A stretch of DNA of 64,000 nt, from NCBI GenBank assembly GCA_007115705.1, contig QXEO01000143.1, positions 4,075,434 through 4,139,433 on the forward strand, read 5' to 3'. Source of the stretch: Dactylis glomerata (lineage: Eukaryota; Streptophyta; Magnoliopsida; Poales; Poaceae). The notes under the pieces are model-generated. The model was given only the letters and a program-made list of their open reading frames with translations. It was not told the DNA's origin and ran no database searches. A program made the translations under genes and the position numbers. This document shows positions 9,915 through 20,579 of the stretch, in pieces (the first letter of the stretch is position 1; each line of letters opens with the position of its first letter).

Positions 9915-12850
9915 AGCATCCCCAAGCTTAACTCCTGCTCGTCCTCGAGTAGGTAAGTGATAACAAAAGAATAATTTTTGAGGTGACATGCACCTACACA
10001 ATCTTGATCATATATGTAAGCATTTGTGAGCTGGGATCATAAGAACTTAAAACATGGGCATGAAGATATAATCATGACAATAAGAACTTAGCAACCATGT
10101 TGTAAACATGTAAATGAACACAAACAAAAGATCATGAAAATGAAACAATGAAAGTCAAACGTGTGTTCAAATCATAAGGAAAAACATACAAAAGGTTTTC
10201 AGCTTGTCCTTCAAAGAGAGCAAAACATAAATGTATAGGACACATTCAAGTTTAAGAGGGCGACTAGATACAAATAATTTAAGAACAAGTGAAACCAACA
10301 ATATGAATCAATCAATGAACTTTGGGACAATGCATATTATACTAAGAATGACAACTATGCTCTCTTAATGGTGCATAAAGAAAGAAGGTGGTGACTCAAC
10401 ATAAAAGTAAAAGAAAGGCCCTTCGCAGAGGGAAGCAGTGATTGCAAGTTTTATAACCTTCAAAAATTATGGTACTTACCGGCTTTGAGCTCTCATTGCC
10501 CCCATCATAAGCATCTTGAATGGTTAAAGTTAATGCGAGAACAATTATGATGCATATACTTGACAAATCATAAGTTGAAAACCTCGTGCCCCGTGAATAC
10601 GAGTACCCAAACCTCATGCTACTTTACTTAGAGTCCCAAGCAAGGCTCTTGTCATTGTAAGTATATGCATATCATTGAGAACCGCCAATGGGGTACCTCC
10701 GTGCCCGATGACATGGAACAAGCCCACACCAAAATGACAGGACAAGCAGACAATGAACACCTCGACATCTCTTTTATTTGCCTTTTGTTTAGCTTTTTAT
10801 TGTGAGATGCGTCGTCGAATGTTCACCATGGGTATGCTGCAAATTTCCACCATGAATTATGCATGGCTTAGATTGGCGGCCCAGCGTTTCCCTAACACAT
10901 ATACAAACTCCATGATCCCCACAAGATTCCCAATTCATTTCACACCGCGGGCATCCATAAACAAAAGATCACGATATCAACTCAAATAAGAAGTGCAATG
11001 TTGAAAGCTTGCCCATGACAGCATGGATGGGCTAGAATCCAACTTACAACTTGCAAGCATAACAACTCAACATAAGAGACCACAATGTCAAATTTTTAAG
11101 AACAGGAAAAAGTAAAGTGTGCCTTCCGGTTCGTGAGAGCTTTACTGACCGAATTTCGCATAACACTGGTAAGAGTTTAATTTGAAGAGAAAATAAAAGC
11201 AAGTCAAATTTACTTGGAATAGCAAATTGCTAGTAGGTATGTATGGTGTACACTTTGGAAAACTTTGGCTTTTAGGAGTTGGATGCACGAGTAGAGCTCA
11301 TACTCAGTACAAGGTGAGGGCTAGCAAAAGACTGGGAGCGACCAACTAAGAGAGCAGTAATGGCCATAATCATGCAAAGCGACAAAGCGACATTAAAAGA
11401 AGCATACGATGGCATCAAAAGTCAAAAACTAAATGATCATGAAGGCTATTGGCGACTTTGTAAGAGTCTAACATGTGTGAGCATACGCCAAGTCAACCCA
11501 AATAAAGCATCAAGGAGAAAACCATAATAATGCTTCCATACAATAAAAACAACGCATGATTTTTTCAAAGGCTCATTAAGCAATCTCAGTTATTTGAGAC
11601 AAGTCATGCTACAACAAAATCACTAAGCATACTATCAAAAAGACATCAAGCATGACATGAAAAAGCCTAAGCCACAGTCTACACAAGCTCCTTCTTGTAC
11701 CACTATTTTGCACAAAGCTTTTTCTCTTTTCCAACACCATTTGAAATTTTTATAAACACCTCTTTTGATGAAAACCAATAAAGATCAGAGGCAAAAATAC
11801 ACCTTGATGAAAAGATATGACAAGGTCTGAACGCAAATCAAGGCGAAAATGAAAACCAAAAGCAGTAGCAGAAAAAGAAGAACGCATCGATGAACGATAA
11901 GAGTGAAAAACTGAGCGTTCTTAGCAAATGAAAACGAGTACATCTCCTCCAAAAGAAATTTGTTGGGGTCCAACCATTTATTGCAGCAAACAAACAAACT
12001 AAACCAACTAAGAAAACTAAAACAACTGACGCTCCAAGAAAAACACATAGTGCATGAAGCAATAAAAATATAGTGTTTTGAAAGGTGACCTGATTTTTGC
12101 CGATGAAGAAGGGGTGCCTCGGGGGCATCCCCAAGATTTGACGCTTGTACTTCTTGGATATTTCTTGGGGTGATGCATGGGCATCCCCAAGTTTGAGCTT
12201 TTGTCCATTCTTCAACTCATCTCATCATTCTCCAATCCCTACACTTGAAAACTTCCTTCATACAAAACTAAACACAAATCTATTAGCAACATTAGTGCAA
12301 GCATAACATATAATCAATCCTCTATTTGCTTCAGGTTTCAACTCAAAACCACCACATATATAGCAAATACTACTGTAGCAACTTCCCCAAAAGTTCCATG
12401 ATCAAAAGAACTCAAAAGAAAGCGATAAAGTGGCAAACACAAATATTGGCAGAAATCTGTCAAAACTGAACAGCTGACAAAGGTCGAATTTTTGAGGGAT
12501 TTTCTGTTGCTCAAATCAAAAAGTGTTCAACTAAGAAAAGTTTTGATATAACCTGGGGCATATGCACAAGAAATCTCAGGTCCAAAAGATAAACAGAGAA
12601 TTTTCACGAATTTTTACGGTGCAGCACCGAAAACAGTTTCAGGACAGCAACATCCCCAAATCTTTACCTCACTCAAATTAGAGGCTTCTCTTGGCACAAA
12701 AACGAAATAAACAAGATAAGGAGCGGTCATTACAGTAGTAATGACTTCCAAGACTCAAATAAAAGAAAAAGTACTGAAAAGAAAGCATTGGGTTATCTTC
12801 CAAGAGTGCTTTTCTTTAACGCCTTTGAGCTAGGCGCAGAAAATTGCGAA
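9915..12850 (-). other. Element B 3' noncoding block with polypurine tracts
   Basis: These 2.9 kb between the ORF stop and the 3' LTR show no conserved frame. The LTR-adjacent polypurine tract reads AAGCTTGGGGATGC on the minus strand (9916-9929). Two related copies lie inside the element at 12125-12138 and 12181-12194. The block is homologous to 16180-18821 (C) and partly to 1691-3149 (A). Confidence 0.78.
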
Positions 12851-13447
12851 TCAAGTAATATCAAGTGATGAAGCATTAAGATCAACAGCAGAGGTCTTGT
12901 CAATAAGGCATTGTATTTCATCCACATAAGTTTTTGAAGACCCTTTGTGATCATGCTTTGGTACACTATTCTCATCAAAAAGATTTTCAGGACAGATCCA
13001 AGCAAAATTATTTTCGAAGGCTTCACTCAATCCCAAAAGCTTGCAAGGTATAGGTATTTCGGTTCCCTCATCATTAGTATCAATAACCTTTATAGGCGAA
13101 CCGAGTTTATTAAAACGTTTAAGAACTTTCCTACCTTCAATAACGACATCCTTAAATTCTAGGCGCAAAGTTTCCAAGATAAAAGCTTTCTTTTCGGGAT
13201 CCTCAATTTCATGAAGCTTAAGGAACATGTATTGCATAAAAGGATTAAGACTAGCAAACCTAGTTTCCAACATGTCAATTAAATAAACAAAAGCAACTTC
13301 AATACTAGGAGCAAGCTCAACCCAAGACTTTTCCTCAACTTCCTCATGCATACTAATGTGATTAAAGAACTCCTCAATGTTACTTTTTCCAATAATCGAA
13401 CCACTACCTACAGAGAGGTCCTCCAGAACGAACTTAGGGAACAGCAT
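12851..13447 (-). CDS. Unknown 198-residue protein carried by Gypsy element B
   Basis: This intact frame (ATG at 13447, stop at 12851) sits where gag should be, about 160 bases after the primer site. I do not recognise a domain. The protein is mostly soluble and acidic to neutral, with no signal peptide, membrane segment, zinc knuckle or protease motif. Notable blocks are an N-terminal FVLEDLSVGSG, a central LNPFMQYMFLKLHEIEDPEK, and a later FAWICPENLFDENSVPKHD. It aligns end to end with the ORF in element C (18822-19415), roughly three quarters identical by eye. Its last residues (DASSLDIT-like) match the end of element A's gag-protease. That indicates the body was swapped and the tail retained. 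It could be a captured host sequence or a diverged gag; neither is shown. Confidence 0.8.
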   Translation of the reverse strand: MLFPKFVLEDLSVGSGSIIGKSNIEEFFNHISMHEEVEEKSWVELAPSIEVAFVYLIDMLETRFASLNPFMQYMFLKLHEIEDPEKKAFILETLRLEFKDVVIEGRKVLKRFNKLGSPIKVIDTNDEGTEIPIPCKLLGLSEAFENNFAWICPENLFDENSVPKHDHKGSSKTYVDEIQCLIDKTSAVDLNASSLDIT

Positions 13448-13608
13448 GATAAACTAAAGTAAAGAAATAACAACTACCAAGGATTCTAATTTTTTTGGGT
13501 TTTTGATAAAAAAAACGATGCAGGTAAAATAAATAAAGTAAAGCAAAAGAATAACAAAGTAAAGGATGTGTGTGCGAAGAACTCCCCTCGCAGAAGTCTT
13601 CTCTTCCT

Positions 13609-13625
13609 CCCCGGCAACGGCGCCA
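13609..13625 (-). other. Primer binding site of element B (tRNA-Asp type)
   Basis: On the minus strand it reads TGGCGCCGTTGCCGGGG, 10 bases inside the LTR end. It has the intact TGGCGCC start. Confidence 0.85.
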
Positions 13626-13635
13626 GAAAAACAGC

Positions 13636-15319
13636 TGATGGCTAGTTGATGAAGGAGATTATTTTTCTTCGTCCCCCAGCAGCAATCCTTGTGCGTGGTG
13701 AATGACCAGCCCGTTGGGAACCCCAAGAGGAAGGTGTGATGAGTATAGCAGCTGGTTTTCCCTCAATTATGAAACCAAGGTTTAATGTCGGTCAGGAGAG
13801 GAGAGACAATGACGACTGAAGGTGATGCTTGCTAGTTTGCGATAGTAGCGGACAACTGGCGCCTCATCCAAGCTTTGCTTGCTAGCTGCAACGTGGAACC
13901 TGCACACACACAAACAAATACTTTGCTCCCAACTTACGATGAGGTTGTCAATCTCACCGGTTTGCTTGAAACAAAGGTTATGAGTGTATCGAGTGGAAAA
14001 CAGTAAAAGTATGCGAATAAAGTAAACAGTACGAGTAAAGTAAATAGGTGATAGCAATATGATGGAAATAGGACCGGGGTCCACAGTTCACTAGTGGTGT
14101 CTCTCCATAGATAAAATAACACATGCTGGGTAAACAAATTACAGTTGGGCAATTGATAGAATAAAGATAACGCGATATGTCAAGAAGATCACTATGAGAT
14201 TTACTCTGGGCATTACAACAAAATACATAGACCGCCATCCAACTGCATCTATGACTAATAATCCACCCCCGGGGATATCAATCCGAACACCCCAAAAGTA
14301 TTAAGTTGCGAACAACAGATAATTGCATTAAGCAAAGTGTGTAATGTAAACAAAGCATATGCCCTTGAGCATATGAATGTTGTTTTCTCCCTAGTAGCAA
14401 CAGCACATCTACCACCTTAGAGGTTTCTGTCACTCCCCCAGGTGAAATAGAGGCATGAACCCACTATCGAGCATAAATACCCCCTCTTGGAGTCACTAGC
14501 AACTACTCGGCCAAGATAGCTACTAACAACGGAGAGCATGCAAGATCATAAACAACATAGAGATAACAAAAGATAATATTCAGTACAGCAACTTAATCAT
14601 AAACACCAATATTCATCGGATCCCAACAAACCAAACATGTAGAATTACATAACGGTGATCTCAATCATGTAGGGCAGCTCATGAGATCTAAACATGAAGC
14701 ACATGGTGGAGAAGACAACCATCTAGCTACTGCTATGGACCCATAGTCCAAGGTAGACTACTCACTCATCGCTCCGGAGGCAAGCATGGCGATGAAGAAG
14801 ACCTCCGGTGGCGATTCCCCTCTCCGGCAGGGTGCCGGGAAGAGCTTCTAGACCCTCCCGATCTTCGGGTCGACGGCGGCGGCAGATCGCGATGTGTTCT
14901 AAAAATCTGATCGGGTACTTAGGTTTTTTCCGTCGGGGGGTCTTTATAGGCGAAAGGGCGATGTCAGAGGAGGGGCCAGGTGGCCTCACACCACGGTGGC
15001 GCGGGCCAGGGGCTGGCCGCGCCACCTGTGTGTGTGGGCCCCTGGTGGCCCACCTCCTACTCCTCTTCGGATCTCTGGAAGCTTCCGGGTAAAATAAGAC
15101 TTCAGGAACTTGTTTCGTCCAATTCCGAGAATATTTCCTGTGTATCACTTCTGAAACACAAAAACAGCAGAAAACAGGAAACTGGCACTGTGGCACTTCG
15201 TTAATAGGTTAGTTCCGGAAAATGCATAAAAGTGCCACTAAGTGTAACGAAACAATAGGCAAATGGTGTAAAAACAAGCATGGAGCATCAAAAATTATAG
15301 ATACGTTTGAGACGTATCA
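13636..15319 (-). repeat. Element B 5' LTR (1,684 bp)
   Basis: It is equal in length to the 3' LTR and nearly identical. The TATA-like box (minus CTATAAAGAC) lies at about 14941-14949. It is followed by the second TSD copy CACAA at 15320. Confidence 0.92.
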
Positions 15320-16179
15320 CACAACCAAATACTTTGTTCCCAACTTACGATGAGGTTGTCAATCTCACCGGTTTGCTGTAAACAAAGGAATGAGCGTATC
15401 GAGTGGAAAGCAATAGTAGTATGCGAGTAATGTAAATAGTGCGAGTAAAGTAAACAGGTGATAGCAATATAATGGAAATAGGACCGGGGTCCACAGTTCA
15501 CTAGTGGTGTCTCTCCATAAGATAAAATAACGCATGCTAGGTGACAAGGGTATAGATAATAGAGCCCGTCAGTTGAGTACCCCTGAGGCCCGTTAAGCAA
15601 GGCCCGTCCAAGGTAGACTACTCACTCATCGCGTCGGAGGCAAGCATGGCGATGAAGAAGACCTCCGGTGGCGATTCCCCTCTCCAGCAGGGTGCTGGGA
15701 AGAGCTTCTGGACCCTCCCGATCTCGGGTCGACGACGGCGGCAGATCGCGATATGTTTCTAGAAAAGTGATCGGGTGTTTAGGTTTTTCCCGTCGGGGGG
15801 TCTTTATAGGCGAAGGGGCAGCGTCAGAAGTGGACCAGGTGGCCCTCACCATAGGGCGGCGCTGCCAGGGCCTGGGCCGCGCCCCCTGGTGGTGAGGCCG
15901 CCTCCTGGCTCCTTTCCGTGTCCTCTTCGGTTCTCTGGAAGCTTCGGTAAATTTATGGATGTTCGGCTTTTGTTTCGTCCAATTCCGAGAATATTTCCTG
16001 TGTAACTTTTCTGAAACACAAAAACAGCAGAAAACAGGGAACTGGCACTGTGGCATCTCGTTAATAGGTTAGTTCCGGAAAATGCATAAAAACGCCACAA
16101 AGTGTAACGAAACACTAAGCAAATGTTTTAAAAACAAGCATGGAGCATAAAAAATTATAGGTACGTTTGAGACGTATCA
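15320..16179 (-). repeat. Element C 3' LTR, second piece, with internal deletion
   Basis: It continues the C LTR after element B and ends GACGTATCA at 16179. Compared with the 5' LTR, roughly 650 bases (equivalent to 29342-29988) are missing. In their place is a 64-bp piece of element D's LTR (15542-15605). Confidence 0.88.
15542..15605 (+). repeat. 64-bp fragment of element D's LTR inside the C 3' LTR
   Basis: The stretch is identical by eye to 20084-20147, the first 64 bases of D's 5' LTR, starting exactly at the LTR terminus TGACAAGG. It sits at the same C-LTR position where full-length D is inserted in the 5' LTR. The preceding CTAGG matches one TSD copy of D. Confidence 0.9.
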
Positions 16180-18821
16180 GCATCCCCAAGCTTAACTCCT
16201 GCCCGTCCTCGAGTAGGTAAGTGATAACAAAAGAAATAATTTTTGAGGTGACATGCACCCACACAATCTTGATCATCTATGTAAGCGTTGTGCGCTGGGA
16301 TCAAAAGAACTTAAAACATGGGCATGAAAGATATAATCTTGATAGAAGCAATTTAGCAACCATGTTATAACATGAAAATGAACACAAATAAAAGATCATG
16401 AAAATGAAACAATGAAAGTCAAACGTGTGTTCAAATTATATGGAAAAACATACAAATGGTTTTCAGCTTGTCCTTCATGAGAGAGCAAAACATAAATGCA
16501 TAGGACACCTTCAAATTTAAGAGGGAGACTGGATACAAATAATTTAAGAACAAGTGAAACCAACATCATGAATCAATCAATGAAAACTTTGGGACAATGC
16601 ACATTATACTCAGAATGACAACTATGCTCTCTTAGACGGTGCATAAAGATAGAAGGTGGAGACTCAACATAAAAGTAAAATAAAGGCCCTTCGCGGAGGG
16701 AAGCAGTGATTAAACATGTGCTAGAGCTTTTCATTTGTAAAACAGAGATAAAAATTGGGTTTTGAGAGGTGGTTGTTTCATGCCAACGACTGGCAATGGG
16801 GTCTTACTATCTTCCATAATAAACAAGTGAGAGCGGTTCCGAGTTCTTTGAAAATTTGGCACATTGGTGCTCTTTTATAAAGCTTTGGCACACCTCCCCA
16901 CCTTTTTTCCTTTCTCAAACCATGGCTAACCGATTCCATCGGGTGCCCACCAACATTCACATACCATGGAGGAGTGCCTTTTTTTCCTTTTTTTAGAATT
17001 AGATTGCAATGGTCTGACCAGCTCTCTTGCAAAATTAATGATGAGCAGATGAAGCTGCCTAGTCGAGGGGTACTTAATTTAATGTGGTAGATAGCAATTC
17101 CAACCACTACGTCCCCATGAGCTAAAAACAGTGGCACAAAATGAGAAGTAGTTGAAAGTTTTGAAAGGTAGCACATGAAAATTTACTTGGAATGGCTTAC
17201 AAATACCATGCATAGGAATTTATAGTGGACAGAATGGCAAACTTGGTTTTTAGGAGTTGGATGCACGAGTAGAGCTCATACTCAGTACAAAATGAGGGCT
17301 AGCAAAAGACTGGGAGCGACCAACTAAGAGAGCAATAACGGCCATAATCATGCATAGCGACAAAGCAACATTAAAAGAAGCATAAGATGGCATCAAAAGT
17401 CAAAAACTAAATGATCATAGAGGCTTATGGTGACTTTGTATGAGTCAAACATGTGTGAGTATGCGCCAAGTCAACCCAAATAAAGCATCAAAGGAGAAAA
17501 CCAAAATAATGCTTCCAAATAATTAAAACAACGCATGATTTTTTCAAAGGCTCATTAAGCAATCTCAGTCATTTGAGACAAGTCATGCTACAGCAAAACC
17601 ACTAAGCATACTATCAAAAAGTCATCAAGCACGACATGCAAAAGCCTAAGCCGCAGTCTACACAAGCTCCTTTTTGTACCACTTTTTTGCATAAAGCTTT
17701 TTCTCTTTTCCAACACCATTCGAACTTTTTTGAAACAACTCTTTTGATGAAAACCAACATGGACCAGAGGTCAAAATACACCTTGATATAAAGATATAAC
17801 AAGATCTGTACACAAATCAAGGTGAAAAACGAAAGCTAAACGCAGTTCTAGAAAAAGAGAACACTCGTTGAACGATAAGAGTGAAAAACGGAGTGTTCTT
17901 GGCAAATGAAAAGCAAGGCATCTTCTCCAAAAGGAATTTGTTGGGGTCCAACCATTTATTGCAGCAAACAAAACTAAACAAAACTGAAAACTAAAAACAA
18001 TTGACGCTCCAAGAAAAACAAAAATGCATGAAGCAGTAAAAATATAATGTGTTGAAAGGTGACATGATTTTTGCCAATGAAGAAGGGGTGCCTCGGGGGC
18101 ATCCCCAAGCTTTGAAGCTTGTACCTCTTAGATATTTCTTGGGGTGCGTGGGCATCCCCAAGCTTGAGATTTTGTCCATTCTTCAACTCATCTCATCATT
18201 CTCCAATCCCTACACTTGAAAACTTCCTTCATACAAAACTAAACACAATTCTATTAGCAACATTAGTGTAAGCATAGCATTGAATCAACCTTTTTTTTTG
18301 CTTCAGGTTTCAACACAAAACCACCACATATAAAGCATATACTACTGTAGCAACTTCCCCAAAAGTTCCGTGATCAAAAGAACTCAAAAAGAAAGCGATA
18401 AAGCGGCAAACACAAATAGTGGCAGAAATCTGTCAAAACAGAACAGCTGACAAAGGTCGAATTTTTAGAGGGTTTTCTGTTGCTCAAATCAAAAAGTGTA
18501 TAACTAATAAAAGTTTGGATATAACCTGGGGCATATGCACAAGAAATCTCAGGTCCAAAAGATATACTGAGAATTTTCACGAATTTTTACGGTGCAGCAC
18601 CGAAAACTGTTTCAGGACAGCAACATCCCCAAATCTTACCTCACTCAAATTAGAGGCTTCTCTTGGCACAACAACGAAATAAAAAGGATAAGGAGCGATT
18701 ATTACAGTAGTAATAACTTCCAAGACTCAAACAAAAGAAAAAGAACTGAAAGTAAAACATTGGATTATCTCCCAAGAGTGTTTTTCTTTAACGCCTTTGA
18801 GCTAGGCGCAGAAAATGCGAA
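16180..18821 (-). other. Element C 3' noncoding block with polypurine tracts
   Basis: This block is homologous to 9915-12850. The polypurine tract next to the LTR is at 16180-16193, with internal copies at 18099-18112 and 18152-18165. No conserved frame was found. The region around 16,700-17,200 is less similar to B and may carry a small rearrangement. Confidence 0.75.
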
Positions 18822-19415
18822 TCAAGTAATATCGAAAGAGGCATTAAGATCAATCGTAGGAGTCTTTTCAACAAAGAAATGAATTCTGTCCAAATGAGTT
18901 TTTGAGTATCCCTTGTAATCACGCTTTGGTACACTACTTTCATCAAAAAGATTTTCAGGACAAATCCAACTAAAATTCTTTTCCAAAGCATCATGAATTC
19001 CTACAAGTTTACAAGGTATTGGTACTCTAAATTCTTCATTGGTTGTACCAACAACCTCTACAGGCGAGCCAAGCTTATTAAATCTCTTAAAAACTTTCCT
19101 AGCTTCTATGGCCACATCTCTAAATTCTATGCGCAAAGTTTCTAAGATAAAAGCTTTCTTTTCGGGGTCTTCAATATCATGAAGCTTAAGAAACATATGT
19201 TGCATAAAAGGATTAAGGCTAGCAAACCTAGCTTCTAACATGTGAACTAAATAAGCAGAAGCAACTTCATAACTAGGAGCAAGCTCAGCCAAAGATTTTT
19301 CCTCAACATCTTTATGCATGCTAATATGATTAAATAACTCCTCAATGTTACTTTTCCCAATAATAAAACCGCTACCTACTGAGAGGTCCTCCAAAACGTA
19401 CTTAGGAAACAACAT
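18822..19415 (-). CDS. Unknown 197-residue protein carried by Gypsy element C
   Basis: The frame is intact from ATG at 19415 to the stop at 18822 and is collinear with the ORF of element B. The shared start MLFPK-VLEDLSVGSG, the core SLNPFMQHMFLKLHDIEDPEK and the late block WICPENLFDESSVPK are strongly conserved. The middle (residues about 118-135) and the last 30 residues vary most. Two copies that differ at about a quarter of positions yet both keep the full frame suggest selection on the protein before insertion. Position, promoter (LTR) and leader indicate it is translated from the element's genomic RNA. The function is unknown; no known motif is visible. Confidence 0.8.
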   Translation of the reverse strand: MLFPKYVLEDLSVGSGFIIGKSNIEELFNHISMHKDVEEKSLAELAPSYEVASAYLVHMLEARFASLNPFMQHMFLKLHDIEDPEKKAFILETLRIEFRDVAIEARKVFKRFNKLGSPVEVVGTTNEEFRVPIPCKLVGIHDALEKNFSWICPENLFDESSVPKRDYKGYSKTHLDRIHFFVEKTPTIDLNASFDIT

Positions 19416-19567
19416 AATGAACTAAGAGTAAAGAAATAACAACTATAAAGGAAACTAATTTTTTGTGTTTTTGATAAAACGAAGCAAGTAAAAGTAAAGT
19501 AAAAGCAAAACTTAAAACAAAGTAAAGGATATGCGTGCGAAATTCCCCTTGCAAAAGTCTTCTTTTT

Positions 19568-19584
19568 CCCCGGCAACGGCGCCA
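19568..19584 (-). other. Primer binding site of element C (tRNA-Asp type)
   Basis: On the minus strand it reads TGGCGCCGTTGCCGGGG, 11 bases inside the LTR end at 19596. Confidence 0.85.
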
Positions 19585-19595
19585 GAAAAACTTGT

Positions 19596-20083
19596 TGATG
19601 GCGCGGTATTGAATAGTGCCAGAGAATGTTGGCGTGTAGTTGATGAAGTAAATGACCGGCCAGTTGGAAACCCCAAGAGAAGGTTTGATGAATATAGCAG
19701 CAAGTTTTCCCTCAGTTATGAAACCAAGGTTATCGATCCAGTAGGAAAAAGCCAAACGTCTGAAGGTGATGCTTGCTAGCTTCGCGACAGCTCCGGACAA
19801 TTTATAGGGCGCCTCATCCAGTGCTTTGCTTTGCCAGCTGCAATGCGGAACCTGCACACAACACAACCAAATACTTTGTTCCCAACTTACGATGAGGTTG
19901 TCAATCTCACTGGTTTGCTGTAAATAAAGGAATGAGCATATCGAGTGGAAAGCAATAATAGTATGCGAGTAATGTAAATAGTGCGAGTAAAGTAAACATG
20001 TGATAGCAATATAATGGAAATAGGACCGGGGTCCACAGTTCACTAGTGGTGTCTCTCCATAAGATAAAATAACACATGCTGGG
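19596..20083 (-). repeat. Element C 5' LTR, first piece
   Basis: It starts TGATGGCGCGG (plus view) and is near-identical to 7960-8230 in its first part. Element D interrupts it after CTGGG (20079-20083); it resumes at 29342. Confidence 0.9.
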
Positions 20084-20418
20084 TGACAAGGGTATAGATA
20101 ATAGAGCCCGTCAGTTGAGTACCCCTGAGGCCCGTTAAGCAAGGCCCAATTGTAATACTAGTCGAAATACGAGTTCTTACCGTATGTTGATATTGTAATC
20201 TGTATCAGATCCTACCCGATCCTCGAGACCTGGCCACCTATATATAGGGGCCAGGAGGGGACGCTAAAGGACAGATTGAAAGCAAGCCAGGTTCTGCACC
20301 CACGTTTACTTTCATAGCCACCTTGTTTGACTGAGTTTACCTTCGAGTTCATCCGACGCCCTATCTCCCCGATCCTAAGTCCTTCATTTAGGACATTTCT
20401 CGAGTTAACACCTCGTCA
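20084..20418 (+). repeat. 5' LTR of element D (335 bp)
   Basis: It runs TG to CA, with TATATATA at about 20231-20238 as a TATA box. It ends at 20418, two bases before the primer site. Confidence 0.92.
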
Positions 20419-20420
20419 AT

Positions 20421-20437
20421 TGGCGCCGACCGTGGGG
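20421..20437 (+). other. Primer binding site of element D
   Basis: It reads TGGCGCCGACCGTGGGG. It differs from the Asp-type site of A/B/C and resembles the site used by Tat-group Gypsy elements. Confidence 0.7.
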
Positions 20438-20579
20438 ACTATGGGCGTTGGAATCATGAATTCTACACCTTTTTTCGCTTTCAGCCAATAGCAATCCACA
20501 ATTCGACGAAATTCAGATACCCTTCGGAACCGTCGATTTTCAACCTCACCAGTCAAGTTTCACGCAAGTATTCGAGAAT

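Larger units (their letters stand above)
8231..15319 (-). mobile_element. Gypsy element B, complete, non-autonomous (7,089 bp)
   Basis: It is complete from LTR to LTR, flanked by the perfect TSD CACAA (8226-8230 and 15320-15324). The two LTRs are the same length (1,684 bp) and differ by only scattered substitutions by eye, so the insertion is recent. The interior holds only a 198-residue ORF of unknown function and noncoding DNA; no gag or pol domain is present. Confidence 0.93.

Noticed and set aside
11838..12215. 125-residue minus frame with a hydrophobic stretch in element B
   Set aside because: The equivalent region in A and C is broken differently and the frame is not conserved, so it is read as noncoding.
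14762..15196. 144-residue minus frame (also at 15622-16056 and 30005-30439)
   Set aside because: It lies entirely inside Gypsy LTRs, recurs with each LTR, and changes freely between copies. It is open because of GC-rich composition, not selection.
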